From Ceriagrion tenellum (taxonomy: Eukaryota; Arthropoda; Insecta; Odonata; Coenagrionidae), in assembly GCA_963169105.1 (NCBI GenBank), contig OY720639.1, positions 51,255,848 through 51,319,847 of the forward strand: 64,000 bases of DNA, read 5' to 3'. A program made the position numbers and the translations under genes. The notes below the pieces were generated by a model. It made no database searches, had not been told where the DNA came from, and saw only the letters and a program-made list of their open reading frames with translations. Shown here piece after piece: positions 39,201 to 52,919 of the stretch. Position 1 is the first letter of the stretch. The number at the start of each line of letters is the position of its first letter.

Positions 39201-42200
39201 TGGGTAGTTGCCAAAAGAGAATTTTCATTCACAATTTTCCCTACCTTCATCACACTTCGTTTGGATTACCCTGCCATCTCCAATATGACTTGGATGACTT
39301 CATCAACCACTCGACCGTTACGGTGATACTGCAGACTTTTGCAAAGAAAGCCTTAACTTAGCTCTTTTTTTAATTAATTAAATTTGCTTTATTCCGGTTT
39401 TGTTTCTATCTCGCCCGCTGTGCTGTTTGCACCTTGATTGGGGAAAATACGAAGCACGACGTTTTGTTTTTTGCGTTAATTTTGGGTTTGAGGGTTTTAT
39501 ATAGGAATGATGAAGGAAGATGCTCCATATAGAGTTGACAATAAATGGGCATCCTGATAGCGGAAAAAAAATCATTCTTACACGGATCAAGTCAGGGAGA
39601 TTCATTAGATATCGTTCAAAATCATGAATGTGACTCATTACAATCGCATCAGTTGCCATCGATACTCTTTTTGCCGACTTTTCTTCGGACAAAATCACAA
39701 AAAGTATCACCTGTTTTTTGCTCTTGGAGGTAATTATGATTTTTATTTTTGGAAAGATCAAACAAATGTTGAGTTCTTGTGTCTTAAGTCTCACCTTTTA
39801 TTGTTTTAGGGCGACGGTTTCGGAGCGTTGTTAATTGTAATGTTAATGGTAAACACGCTGAAGACGACGCCGGAGCTAACCCATTGAACGCCTGCTAGCA
39901 CCTTCCTCTCGAAATAGCCAAAACCTCTCCCATTGATGTATCACCGCACCATTATGCCTCACAATGATGTTCACGTAGGAGGGATGAAAAAGGTTATTAT
40001 ATGAGTCGTTAGTGGCTCACTCTGTTTTTGTTTGAGTCATACGTTACGTGTGGGAGGAAGAGATCATCTTACCTATCATTTCGGCAGTGCATCTCGTACC
40101 TTCTTTAGATTTTGTCCTTTTGTCTATTCTGTATTCTATTCCTTCACGGGTCACGTTGCTGCGGATTTTGATGTGTTCTATTCCCTCATGACAACCTCAA
40201 GTAGTCTTTCCGATGGAGTTTTTCTCTCGATGATTTTGTCGATCGAGTTAAGAATGCCGATTAGAAATCCAAGGAACATCATAGCGGACCCTTTAAGGAA
40301 TTGAGTTATCCACTCTAGTGAATAAAGCACATCAAAATCTCCAACATAATCTAAAAAAAAATAATACTTTGTTAATTTCCTTGTGCATTACTATTCACTA
40401 TTACACCGACGTAGGCTTCAACAACTTTCGCCATTCGCCATATTCGCCAACCTTCAACAACTCTGGTTGATATCATAATCAACCAGAATCCATCCTTTAT
40501 ATCCATCGTTTATTTCCAGAAGTTTTCTCCTCAAAATTTAAACTTAATTGTAAAGTCTGGAACGGATTTTGATTTTGATTTTTGACTCCTTAGTTACGTG
40601 ATGGAAATTATCTTGTACGGTGAAAATGCATCCACCCAGCGCCGGCAAATGTTTCCCTTCTGAACAAGTATTTTATTCCTTCTTCATAGCAATGAGTTGT
40701 AATGGACGGTTCAACTAGTAATTTCTACCGAGTTTCGTTGAAAATCGGGTTATTCAAATTTTCCTGGTAAAAACTAGCGTGAAACCTCAGGGTTTTCCGC
40801 AGCTCCTAATTTAGTTCTCCCAATGGCCTTCCTCTAATTGCTCCTAGTAGTTTCTAACAGAACGCGCGTCTCACCCGCACATGTATCTTATCTAGCACGC
40901 ATATTAAACCCCTCTTTACCAGATCCTAAATAAATGCGGCCACCTGAGAAATGACCTAAATTAAGCGATGTAGCATCAATTTTTCTTTCCCATTAATGCC
41001 GTACCCTTCGTGACGTCATTAATAATCAATAATTAGTTGTGACAAAGGCGTACAATCATTTCTCACGCCCTCTCGACCACCAAATTTCATTAACTTTCCG
41101 AGGCTGAAGGAGTTAAGGTTCGAACTGCTAGAGGAAGCCAACAGTTCCCGTGGGGCCAGCTGGTTGACTCCAGCGATGGAGAAGAGACACGAGTGGGTTG
41201 GGAGGAACGTGACTATTTGTGCATTCTCCATAAACCCTTTTTGGTGCGTAAGGCGTCGAGCTTCCGAGTGGGCCTCGTCGAGTTGGAAGAGGAATCGCTG
41301 GGACGTGAGGAGGGAGACATAAAGTATGGCTGTGGAAATATGCAGTCACCAAGCAGTTTAGAGAGTGTAGAAGACAAGGGAGTCATTATGTGGCCATTTT
41401 TAAAGCTGCTTTTACAGCAATCCAGCCAAAGTTGGATATGAAAATCGCTGTACCATAGCATGTGTGTTTGGCGAACACTATTTCATGATAATGCCTAATG
41501 AAATATTTTCTGAGGCGCGATTCAGTGCAAAATTATAATAATATTCCATTATTTTTACGTTGTGAGTGCCATCTTCTGCTACCATTATCATATCCATTTC
41601 ACTCCTCTCTTCTAGACGTCAGAGCGTGAAAAATTAGGTTTTAGTCAATAGATCTCTTTCAGCTACAAATAAGTTTCAGCCTAAGAAAAGACAGTTCGAG
41701 CCCCCGTGTCGGACATGGGCTTTCACTCCTCTTTCCGCAAAAAATCGTTTTGTACGTGCCATCCAACGAACAAAGTTAGCGAGGCGCTAGACCACCCAAT
41801 CACTTCTCCGTAAGTGGAAAGATAACATGAGTCGATAGGGAAAGTAAGGCTACCGCCCACGAAGGTGGAAATGCTCGCATTCCATTGTTTTCGCGGCTCA
41901 TGTGTTAGTGAACTAGATGCGTATTTCACTTACTTAAGAAGACTCTCTGGCCACTGTCGTCTTCATCGGCTTCAGTTCAAATAAAGGTTCTTTTTTCTCT
42001 TTACCGAACTCTTCCATCTTAACATCTCCTCATTACAGTAATATCCTTACAGTCATTAAATTCCAAAACGCCTAGTGTAACTGCATATCCAATTCTGCGT
42101 CCGAAAGAGTTCATTTTGACGTCAAAATCCTTCCATCAAAAACTTTTAGTACTTTAGCGTCGCTTTTTGTTTTATTTCAAACTTCCAGTGGAAGATAAAA

Positions 42201-45200
42201 ACTTATTGGACAAAATTTAAGACTTAGTAGTCTCTTTAAAACTAAAGTGGAATAAGTTATGAGTGGGAAGAATTTCTTTAGAAGATTGCCTGAGGAACGT
42301 ATAAGGTACATTATTAGGGATGTTTAAATAAAGTGTTAAGAAGGAATAAAGCTCTAAGTTCAAAAATTGATTTGGAGAGTTGAATCAAATATATTTTCGT
42401 ATTGATGACTGCTGATGATTTATACAGAGCACCATCCATAGGTACTGACAATGAGGCCCAGCAGGGACGATAATGAAACATCCGACAGATAAAATAAATA
42501 CACACCCTCCATCGTGCGTTAGCTTCAGCTAAAAATAAGGCGAAATATATCAGTATGAGTTCTGTGAAAAGTTGTATGGGCATGTGCGCTAGCCTAGTAG
42601 AGTTTAAACATATTGACAACCGCCAGAGTGTATTTGGTTTTTTAGAGCGATGGGTGGATTAACCAAGATGTGATTGAGGGACTCCCTGAGAATGTATAGC
42701 ATCGAAAAATAAACCGATTAATCGTCTTCCCTGCAGATGTTGGTGTCGCTCTTATATACTATAAACAAAGCGTGCGTCCCAACCAATGGACAAGGCCACT
42801 TGACAAAATTCCCCGACGTCATTTTGAAGTCCAAGCACCAGCAAGGAGGATGCCCATAATCCTTCACGGCCGCAAACATACTCGGGTGTGCATATTTTGA
42901 ACACCTAATCCCCGCGCGAATGCAAGGTGAGATCTAATGGACGACCTCATTATTCCGACCGTTGGTAGAGAAGCCGATAAGCCCGTTGTTTGGACATCCT
43001 TTTACCTCGAGGTCGCCACGGGAATAAACACTTTCACGTGCTAAGCGTGACGGGTTCCCCTTGCCATTCCGCTCCTCAAAACTTCTTACGCATCTCTTCA
43101 GCACTGTCTCCACAAGGAAGCGCCGAAAAAGAGAGTTGACTGGTCCTTCACGTTTTAATCCGCCCCTCACTCTGACCTGGTCAGTTTTAAAACTTGGAAT
43201 TAGTCCGCTGCCTCCCAACCTCCAATGTCATATTCCAACAGCCCCCAAAAAGGGTTGCTACATGTTACAACTAAAGAATAAATCACTTTGTGATTTTACA
43301 TACTATTTTTATGTAAACTAACAGGAACTGGATGTCAGAACTTCACAATCAGAATTCGACTGATGTATTCCTGAATCACAACACGATCCCATAAAGTTAC
43401 ATCGCCTAACATCACGTATATTACAACATGGTATACCTAGTCTGAATATTATATTGATTGTTATTTATGCATCCAAAATATCTTCATATTTATTTTCCTT
43501 GATATTCAGTAGTTATTGTACTGTATTTATTTATGACGCATGTTTGCGACAAAGTAAACGCTATTTGTCGCTTACTTATTTTATGCATTTCATATAGCAA
43601 CCCTAGATTCAGTGACCCCAAACATGAATCACCTGTTCCTTAAGGGTATCTATGACCCTCGAATTCCTTACCTTTCACTTTATAAAATAGGAAAACATGT
43701 TTACGCTAAGAATAAATGTGTTATTCGTTTTATAATTTTACAGTGTAGCAAATTACTGTGCTATTATTTCACTGGATGATGAAACACAGTTCAGTGCACT
43801 GATGCGGAAGTATATGCAGATATAAGATTTCGTAGAGCGATTTCAGGTATCTTTATTCAAGAATTTCAAGATTGTCTTTTTTTCTTCGAACCTAATACGT
43901 ATGAGATGAATGAGAAATGTTTGTATATCCGTTCGATTTTATTTGTGTATTTCCTCACAATTGAGACCTTTGATTACACTAATATGAATGAATAATACAT
44001 ATTATTGGATGGAGTTTAACACCAAATGGGCCTTTCAAGTTGACTCCTCATAGTTTTCAACATGAAAGTTGATATGGACTTTTCAAAAATTTTTATGTCC
44101 CGGTTATTTTTTTATTTTAACATTACCACCCTTAGCAAGAGGACGTAGAGTACTTTTCATTACTTTCGGGACCTTGGATTAAGTTTTTAAGTTTTGCGAT
44201 TGATCTATTTATCAGGTTGGATTCAGAAAGTGATGCAAATTATTTCGTGAAGTTTTTAATTCATCTCTCTATTTCCAATGATAAGTTTATTCTTTTCTTA
44301 TTTCTTGGGTTTGAATGAGGAATAATAAAAAAAGAAATATGCAAAATGTAGGAATTGATTATCCAGATGTGCAAATTTTCCACGCACGCTGGTCGGAGAA
44401 TATTTTTTTTTTTTCAAATCTTTTATAAGTCAACATATCTATGATGGTGGTGATTTAGCGACGACATAAATGAAGATGAATAATAAATTCCACCTTATTT
44501 ATTCCTAACTCCAAAAACATAATGCTTCCACTTGTGACGTATCATTGCCTTCAAACAAGCTCAATAAAGACACGTGACTCGTTGGTTTATTGCATTTACG
44601 TAACCCAATCCTGGAAGCTGACCTCAGCTCAGTCTCTGTCATGCGAACTATTTTATCTCCATTAGTTTCAGTTTTCGCTAAGTATTAAAACGACTTGGTG
44701 TTACATTTTATTGCCATTTAATTTATTCAAAATATTTTTAGTCTTTCGAGGGACGAACTTAAACTGTGCTTTTGAGTGTAGATTTTCCCTACTTCAGTTT
44801 CATAATCCCTGTTTAAACAGAACTATTTCAAGTGCAATTCTTGGAAATAGTACTGCGAAAATGTGGCATTCTGCTTCAGTAAATCGAGATAATTTTTTAC
44901 GATAAAAACAATATCTATTATACCTATATATCTAGTTGATTGTAAAAAAAATAGGACTCAGGGGTATTTTTACGTTGCTACCTTCTTGCAACCGCGCTAC
45001 GATCTCTTTTATTATTGAAGAGCTCCCAGAGCGCCTCTGCTGAATCACGGTGGATCACTGCAACGCGGCGGATAGGTCGCTTGCAACGGATACATTTCGC
45101 CTTCCGCGTGGAAAATAGCTCTTTGCGGAAACCGGCTCTTCCTCGCGTCATCACGAGTCTTTTGGTCTTCTATCCCCACTTCCCTTTGCTTCTCCATCTC

Positions 45201-45589
45201 CCTCGGTGACCAATTGACTCTCTTGTTTGGTAAACAATTCAGCGTGACTTATTTTGCGCGCAACACGCTCCTCCCAGTGGAGAAAGAGCGGGGATGGTTG
45301 GACGGGAAGGCGATGCCAACGCCGCCGCCAGTCTTCCTCGGGTGAAGGGGAAAGGAAAAATATAAGAGCAGAAGTGCACACAAAGGGAATGGAGTGCATA
45401 AGGAGGGGTTTAGGAAATAAAAAGAAAAACAGATCGAAACGTAAACAGCGCTTGAATTAATTACTCGCTTTGCTTTGATGGATAAAGGCTTGAGAATGAC
45501 TAACTAGCTGTCTTCTTCGGGGAGAAGTCTGAGTTTAGCCGTTTTTTCTCTTGCGCAAGGGTACCTAGATTTGTCCGCGAGGACCGTTC
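36265..45589. other. gene-free DNA
   Basis: AT-rich with GC-richer patches at about 41100-41340, 42760-43210 and 45000-45360, plus a small 10-bp hairpin (40462-40487, tctggttgat/atcaaccaga). No coding region supported; the open frame 39378-39794 (-) has no recognisable domain. Confidence 0.5.
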
Positions 45590-45660
45590 ATCCAGCACTG
45601 ATGATGATGGGCTGCTCTAGCATCGAAACGTCGGCATAAATGTAGAGCTTGGCCCATCGG
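45590..45660 (+). mobile_element. Penelope-like/hammerhead-like motif
   Basis: ctgatga (45599-45605) is followed by a segment with self-complementary ends (gat...atc, gct...agc) and then gaaacgtc (about 45626-45633). This order, CUGAUGA - stem - GAAAC - GUC, is the core layout of a hammerhead ribozyme, and similar motifs sit in the terminal regions of Penelope-like retroelements. Stem I pairing around it is poor, so it may be a decayed relic or chance. Confidence 0.35.
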
Positions 45661-46124
45661 GGAACTCGAACAGTCTTCACTCACAGCGTAGAAACGAGTT
45701 GTCCATGGGTGAAGGGGATCGTTCCATACTTAATGAATTGATATTGCCAATTTACTTGGTTTTTTAAATCAAACGTTTGTAATATATAGGCATGATAATC
45801 CGTGGGTATTGTATTCAATTAGAAATTTGTGCAGCAAAACTCTTCACTGCAGAGGAAATCAAACTCTTAATTACGAAAACGCACAATTTAGCCCTGATTT
45901 TCTGAGATTTTCACACACCTTCAATGCTTATACTATAGATAGACTCCCTGATGAAACGAAATCGTGGCAAATTCACTGCATGTATGCCCTATCAAACAAG
46001 TGCGTCGCTATGCGCAGTGGGAGTGTAAGTTGTGGGCTCCGCGCCTCTATAGCTGGCTGGATATTAGAATTGATCTGTTATTTTGAATAGCAAAAGTAAT
46101 TCACAGCCTCGTTTGAGATGTATA

Positions 46125-46262
46125 GAACGAGTAATGAAAGAAATGAAAGAGAAGAAATGCGTAAATATGAAGAGATTAGCTAATAGGAGAATTGAGTGGA
46201 TAGCTGCGTCAGACCAATCTCAGGATTGTTGACTGATGATGACCAATTCACAGTCATGAGTG
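46125..46262 (+). mobile_element. LINE 3'-terminal remnant
   Basis: The forward frame reads LANRRIEWIAASDQSQDC followed by a stop, resembling the extreme C-terminus of RTE-like LINE ORFs (basic residues, then EWR-A-NQSQD). Only about 130 bp are recognisable. Confidence 0.5.
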
Positions 46263-49199
46263 CAGGCACATTCATCCAGAAAACGGCGAAATTAATTTAT
46301 GTTATTGGGATTCAAATGTTACAATTGCTCATATATGTAGAAGCAATGAGTCTAATTCCTTAACAAATATCCGGAAAACAGTTATTCTCGGCTTTCATAG
46401 TTCCTTTCAAATATTTTTTTCATTTTTTTTAAAAAATATATCAGGTATTTACTATGAAGAATTAAAATTTTATATGCTAACTGTTTGTACATGGCTAAAC
46501 TTAAAAGTCTAATAATAAAATAAAACTTTTTATGCATACTTTGTCAGTATTGTGTTGAAACTAATACAGTAACATAATTAGGGTCATAGTATTTCACGAT
46601 TGAGATTTTCAGCATTGTCATCGATTACTTTTTTCGGGAAATTCAATAGGATTCGAGCCAAATTTACCTTGAATTGGCATCATTTTCTGGTAATACTATG
46701 TGAATATGATAGGGATTCCCCATATGAAAGTAACAAAGTTGTTAACTACTTTAACACCAGCGTTTGGGATTATTAGGCTAATAAAGGCCATGGTTTGTTC
46801 TCTCCTTGGATGGCACTGTGCTTTCTTTTCTTCTTGCCCACATTTTTTGTAGTAATGTTAAACAAAGATTTCCAGATTACCCATAGGCAAGTTGGTTAGC
46901 AGTTCGAAATTTAATTTCGTGATCTGATAGCAGCACTGAAGGGCCATCTAGCACGCAGTGCTTCGTAATATTTGAAGTATTTCTGCGCATTCTCTGCTTC
47001 AACTGCTTTCTGCTCTTTCTTATCGCTGCGTGCTTTTAGCGCATCCTTATCATATTCTCCGTACATATGTCTTCATGCACATCTCTAAGGTGGTCGCTTA
47101 TCCGTTACTTATCTACTGGAGTTTTTTTAGTTATCTAGTCAGTACCAGAAATACTCCAGCTTATTTTTAACCCGTGGCCCAGAAAGACCACCCATGCGAG
47201 TATTTTGTCGTGAACGAACAACCTGATTTTAATGGTTCGAAGTAACATTGTAAAACTCCCAGGTCTATTAGTACCAATCTCATGCCTGTCAGCCGATCAG
47301 GGATTTTGTTGATATTACTTCGATTAATGGCCAAAAAGTAAAAGTAGAAAGATGAACTAAAAACTTCACGAATTTGCCTGTCGTTGTACATGCAACATTT
47401 ATTTTAACTAGGATTTTAGTTTTTAGGGAAATTCACGTATCATGTGCAAACGCTCGTTTGTTTGCGAAGGTAGTTCATCGTCCAAACTCAAGCACCATCA
47501 ATGGTACAAATTCAGTAGTACATAAAGATGCATAACTTCGTTTAGCTCATTTTACAATAGATGTGATTACGTGCGAAAACGTTCTAAAAGATGCCATATT
47601 TTTCGGTTTCGCCTCTCCATCACAAAACCATACACTGTACGAATTAGGTACAAAATGCCCGATTTTATTTATATTGTATGATTGATCAAGTTATTATTAT
47701 ATTTTGCATTTTTCCATCACCTCTACATGTACACACTAGTGCTGAGTCCACTACTAAGTTATAAGCAATGTACTCTCTTAATCCAACGGAGAGTTTGATA
47801 TCCTAGTCAGTCTCATGTGAAATCGAATGACCAATTACGAATTTTCTTTAAAATTCTTACGTAATATGCGTATTTAGTCCTCTTTCGTCTCAGGTAAATT
47901 TTCAAGCATATTTTTTATCGGTATTACTAATATAATTGCCACCAGAAAAATTTTCAACCGGATAAGACTAAATATAAACCTACTAAAAATTTCCAAATGC
48001 CCTGATAGACATTAGATCCCAAACTCTCGGTCATGGAGTATAAATTTACCTGTTGGATGAGACAAATTTTCCATTTTTTTCCTTAGTAGGAGTGTACGAT
48101 TTAGGAATGCAGTGAAGATTGCCGTAATGTTAATTATCTGAAGTTCCTGTCTCTGCTATTTGAGAAGGATTCCTCTAAAGGAACGTCAAACGTGAGGTAT
48201 TTTTGTGGTTTTATAATATTGGTTTAGGATAATGCATCATCACACTCTTTGTATACCCTCATAAAGTAATGTATCAGTGCACTTTTGAATGTATTACTTG
48301 CAAGCAGCAAACGAGGCAAGTTGAGCGTACAATATACGAAGAGCCGAGCAAACACCTGTCTTCAAATGAATTTGGCAGGCTTAGCCAGAATAATTTTGGA
48401 GTTGTGAATCATTTAAGCTATCACTAGTGGAAGGCGGAAGCGTTTATCATGAGGAAATGTGAGATATTCCATTAAAATGTCACGATTAACTTCATTTTCT
48501 AGCGTCGTAGGAGTAGGTTCCTTACTAAACCATTTAATAATATCAAAACCTTTAGTAATATATGGCTTGTTTCCCATATGTCACTATTTATAAGTTTCAC
48601 ATTATACTCACCAGTAGGAAAGTTGTTGAAGTTTTATCTGTAAATTTCTTACTTTTCCCATTATATTCACGTCATTTTAGGCCAATTTTCATGTTTTCAG
48701 TGGTGGAAACCCTTTTAGCCTTCAAATCAATAACATTAAGCCGGCTGATCCTCCATTTACAAGACTAAGAGAAGAAGAACGCGAGGGTATGTAGTTAACT
48801 CTTCGGCATATGAGTTGGCTAAGATTAATAAGCTGAAGGGTATCGAAGTCGAATGCTGCTGGCGGAAATAATGCAACTTCGGCATAGCATGTTCACGTGA
48901 GACCTTGGTGTTTGTGAGTAGCACTCAATTATATATTGTATATCTCAGCCTTTTTAATCGCGAAATGCGTATAATTTCAATTTTTATCTTCCAAAAAATC
49001 AGTTGACTAAAGTCAATGAAAAATTCTAAATTCAACAAGAGTTTGAGAAACCTAAAGGAAAATATCTTCTATCCACTGTTCTCGTTTTTGACGTTTGATA
49101 TTCAAAATGGTTCACTCTTGTAGATGCTTTACTTACCCGCAGAAATTTCAATTGCTATAAGACGAGAATAGTCCGTAGTATTTCGAGATGTGGGTGTGG
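46263..49199. other. gene-free DNA upstream of FoxL2
   Basis: AT-rich sequence between two LINE relics. No exon, promoter motif or repeat recognised. It may contain the FoxL2 promoter or 5' UTR exon, but nothing in the sequence pins it down. Confidence 0.45.
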
Positions 49200-49475
49200 A
49201 GGATGGAGAAGTTGCGGTGGACGGAAATGAAGACTTACGAGGAAGTGCTTGGTTTATAATGAGGAAACTTCAGAATGAGGTTTGGAGAAAAAGTAGGTAG
49301 TTGAAAGAGGTAATAAGGGTCGAAGGGTTTCTTTTGGCTGTGATTGCGGGGAGAAAGTTGTTGCCCCGGGAAGGGAAGAGGAGAATAGGTTTTCTGGTCT
49401 AGATGAAGAAGTATAGCTCATACGCTGAAATGAAGAAAGCAATGTTGCTGGTATATAAGGCCAGACATCTAAAAA
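49200..49475 (+). mobile_element. decayed LINE tail upstream of FoxL2 exon 1
   Basis: Forward frames contain MEKLRWTEMKTYEEVLG at the start and, after a degenerate middle, RRIGFLV, a stop and MKKYSSYAEMKK at the end. These are the WTE-K--EEVL and GRKRIGFLDDMK-like landmarks of an arthropod LINE tail of a subfamily different from the copy at 28.4 kb. It ends about 270 bp before the first FoxL2 coding exon. Confidence 0.55.
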
Positions 49476-49747
49476 TCTAGAGGATTTTTCCTTCCATGTA
49501 AACCTACCCTTACCGCTAGGTATACTTCGTATGAGTTATGATATCTTAATATCTTGGCATGTGATAAATGAAAGTAAGAAAAACAATTTTCAAAAAAATT
49601 CATGTAACTCTAGTGATATTGATGAAAATTCAAAGGAGTGGATTTAGTATGGGGTAGGTCAAAAATGACTCAGCCGCTGTTCCGGCGGCAATAAAAACGA
49701 AATCTCTTTAATCCTCTCATCCAACATGTCCCTTGCTCGCAGGATTC

Positions 49748-50577
49748 ATGTCACCGGGGGACGCGGACACTCCTCGCCCCGTCGCCCCGACCCTCGCGCC
49801 GCACCTCTCCTTCGCAGCCCTCGCCGCTGAGGCGCAGACCACGCACCTGCCGCTCAACTTCATGCCAGGCTTCGGGCTCTCCGCCGCCGGCAGCAGCGGG
49901 GGAGGCTGCGGCGCCGCTGGGGACCCTCCATCCTCCTCCAGCGTCTCCCCCGCGGGCACCATGGCGCCGCCAACGTCAGTCGGCATGGGCTTCGGGCTGC
50001 GCCTCCCGCCACCGCCCCCGCCGCCTCCTCATCAGCCCCCGCACTCTCAGGCTTACTCCGCGCTCCCGCATTTCCACCACCAGAATCCTTTCCTGCCGCA
50101 CCAGATCAAGGGGAAGTATGTCATATCCCCCGCGACGCCCTCGAACCCTTCGCCCTCGAACGGTTCCGTCATCGTGGACAACACCTCTTCGTCCTCCGCC
50201 AACCTCCCATCCCCTTCGTCGCTCGTCCTACCATCGGCGATCCCCTCCTCCTCATCATCTTCCTCCTCCTCCACGCCCGCGCAGTCTCCGGGGAGAGGTG
50301 GAGGCTTGTCGGGGCAGCTTTCCATTGGGGGGTCCAAGTCGGGGTCTGGTAGACATCCGGACACTCCGTCCCCCGGGGTGGCGGGGTCTCAGGACGAGAA
50401 TCATGGTAAGGGAAATAATGAAGGCAGTGCTGCGGCCGCGGGCGGTAAGGAAAGCGAGTCGAACAGCCCGGCCTCCAAACCTCCCTACTCTTACGTGGCC
50501 CTCATCGCTATGGCCATCGAGAGCAGTCAGCAGAAGAGGGCGACGCTGTCCGAGATCTACTCCTTCATCACGACCAA
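49748..50577 (+). CDS. FoxL2: FoxL2 coding exon 1: N-terminal low-complexity region and start of forkhead domain
   Basis: Codes residues 1-276 and two bases of codon 277. I chose ATG 49748 because it is the first in-frame ATG after an in-frame TAA at 49709. A pyrimidine-rich tract ending in AG at 49742 looks like a 3' splice site, so a non-coding (or short coding) exon may lie further upstream; the frame would permit in-frame extension. The start context is weak (t at -3). Residues 1-240 are Ser/Pro/Gly/Ala-rich and probably disordered, with a run of prolines and a His/Pro patch near residues 84-100 and Ser runs near 175. The forkhead domain begins with SKPPYSYVALIAMAIESSQQ (K at 244) and continues through helix 2 to ITTK, where the donor gtaagc (50578) splits the last Lys codon. 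The direct reading ends at a TAA formed by the intron. Confidence 0.92.
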
Positions 50578-52595
50578 GTAAGCAAGATTTTAAGATGGCT
50601 ATGGCCTTAGGGTCACTAACTCCAGATTTTCTGAAAACTTGAACATAGCATCTTCGATTTGGTGATTTGGCAAAGACATGAGGCGTATAAAAACTAACTA
50701 ATATAACCACAAGGTCAAAAATATGACTGCAGTGATGAAAGAGAGACAACTAACTCTTCTGAGAGAGAAGAGGAAGGCCGCTGGTGGTTTAAGTGTTGAA
50801 GGAAAGTTGTAAAGGATTGATGTGGTTCCACTCTGATCGAATCAAACAGTTGGATAATTTAATGGCCAGTTTATCCGACAATACCGTGGAAACAGTATCT
50901 GAGAAACTAAAATTGAGTACAATCTAATGTGGTAATTTTTGGTATGTGAGAACATAATGGAGGTCTACTCTGTATTTATTTAAAAGTAACAATGAATGAC
51001 TTACAAAAATATTTTAATCGCGGCTCTGCTATTTTGTCATATGATTATCTCATTACTGTTAGGTTTCAACTTCTGTAAGAAGGTTATATAAAACGAGATA
51101 ATGCGGCGGATAGATTAAATGGTGTGTGAGGTATGACAAGTGATGGGGTATGATGTTGTTGCATCGCTAATCAGCCTGCTGATCCTTGCTGGTAAGTGCT
51201 TGATGTTTTAGGTTTATGCATTTGCAGTTGAGTAAAGCCGATACAAGTTCGACACAACAACCAGCAATATACAAAATAACATAATATTAAAAATGTACAA
51301 AATAACAACGTTATATAATAAGGGGTACAATTAAGGTAAATCGCTGCCCAAGGGGCACGCAAAGAAAAAACTGGAAACTGCAATTTTGAGAGATGGCTGG
51401 GTGTTCCGATGGTAGGGAAAACACACTGGGTGAGCAAGAAAACGCATAAATGCGTAAGGTCGTAAATGCATAAGCATTGTATGAGGCTGGGATGGAGGTA
51501 TATATGAAGATCTTAGCAGTGGCTTAATACAACGGATTTTTTTAATAGAAGAAAATAGTGATTACCCCTATTATTTAAGGAGAATTGGATACAGGAGAGT
51601 TCAGAGACGAACCAGAATTAATATTATTCCTATGGTAATAAATAAATTATACTTAGATGGTTGGCCATTGCTTAGTTTAAGAAAGTGGTTCATTTTTTAT
51701 TTGTTTCTCCGAGAGATCCCTCTTATAAGATTTTAACTGAAGAACTCTGATTGTCCTTAATGTATGGATATGGAGTTTGTAAATTGTATTAACTTGCCTT
51801 CACATTTAATGTATTAAGTTAGTTTTCTTCTAGTATATATGCCACTTTATTTTTTTATTACTATTACCTGTCTTCACTGCGCCGTGATCGAGACGAAACA
51901 AAGGCTCCAACTTCTTCTCCACTTCTTTTCTCCACAGCACAAATGCCAATTTATTCTTGAGTTTTTTTCCCATGTTGAGTGTATGAATCCAGAAACTCCG
52001 CCTTTCACCTCGATTTGATAATGATTTTGTAATCGAAAAGTAAAAAATAAAAATCAGTGTTTATTTGTGTGACCTCAAGCCATTTTTGAATAGGTTTAAT
52101 TGAAAACGTTATGGCCCCAAAAGGATTCTCTAAGCCCAAATCATCGGTGAAAATCTTTGTCAACCAGGATCCAGTTTATTTGGTACAATACAGTATTAAT
52201 ACAAAATATACTTAAGCGGCGCCATCAGTTAAAAATTTTCCGTATCGAAAATGGTTCGGTCACCCAGAAAAATTTCAAATAACTTAAAAAGAGTTTGATT
52301 CGGGAAAATGTTCCCCATTTTTGGACCGTCGCTACTCGAGGAATAATTATAGGAGGAACAGTAAAGAGTCCATGGAACATTAAAATTTAAGAGCTGGAAG
52401 CTCACTAATGTGTTTTCAAAATGTGGCAGAAATTATATGAGTGATCAGAAAATGAAAATTGCCTTGATGTATTTGTAACTAAGAAAAGCAAAGACGGAGA
52501 TCAACTACATAAGACAATGAATAGAATATAAGTCCCATTGCATTGGTCTACCAATACTGACGGGCCAATCGCAGGCAGTCTACGAGGGGATAAAC

Positions 52596-52700
52596 ACTTC
52601 ACGCTCCGTCCGATGGTGACCTACGCTATCCCAGTCTGGGCTCAAGCATCAAATTCCCAATCCCCACTATCTCGTTCCCAGCGCCAGATTTCAAAGAAAC
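52596..52700 (+). mobile_element. Jockey-like LINE fragment in FoxL2 intron 1
   Basis: The forward frame reads TLRPMVTYAIPVWAQAS, then SRSQRQISKKL. This resembles the reverse transcriptase thumb of Jockey/CR1-type LINEs (LRP-MTYA-PVW, then an LQ--QNK-LR helix). Only about 100 bp are recognisable; inactive. Confidence 0.6.
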
Positions 52701-52919
52701 TAAATAGTGCTCATTTCTTCACCCGGAGCCATAAGCATACCTTGACTCATCGAGTGCGCTTCTACGTGCTTGAACATGATTTTCTGATTTATTAACAGTT
52801 CATTGCTTTTGGTTTTGGGACATATCTTATGTAGCCTGTTAATATTGGTCTCACTCCAGTTTTATCTGATCGCAGAGGAAGCCATCAAAAGTAACATAAA
52901 CCTCTCTCGATTCGAGATA

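Noticed and set aside
49733..49747. FoxL2 start at 49733
   Set aside because: That reading starts at TTG, and the bases overlap a likely splice acceptor. ATG 49748 is the first in-frame ATG after an in-frame TAA.
50118..50642. 174-codon frame on the + strand over exon 1
   Set aside because: Arg/Pro-rich shift-frame shadow of FoxL2; the forkhead motif lies in the other frame.
50255..50749. 164-codon open frame on the - strand over FoxL2 exon 1
   Set aside because: Antisense shadow of a GC-rich coding exon; no domain.
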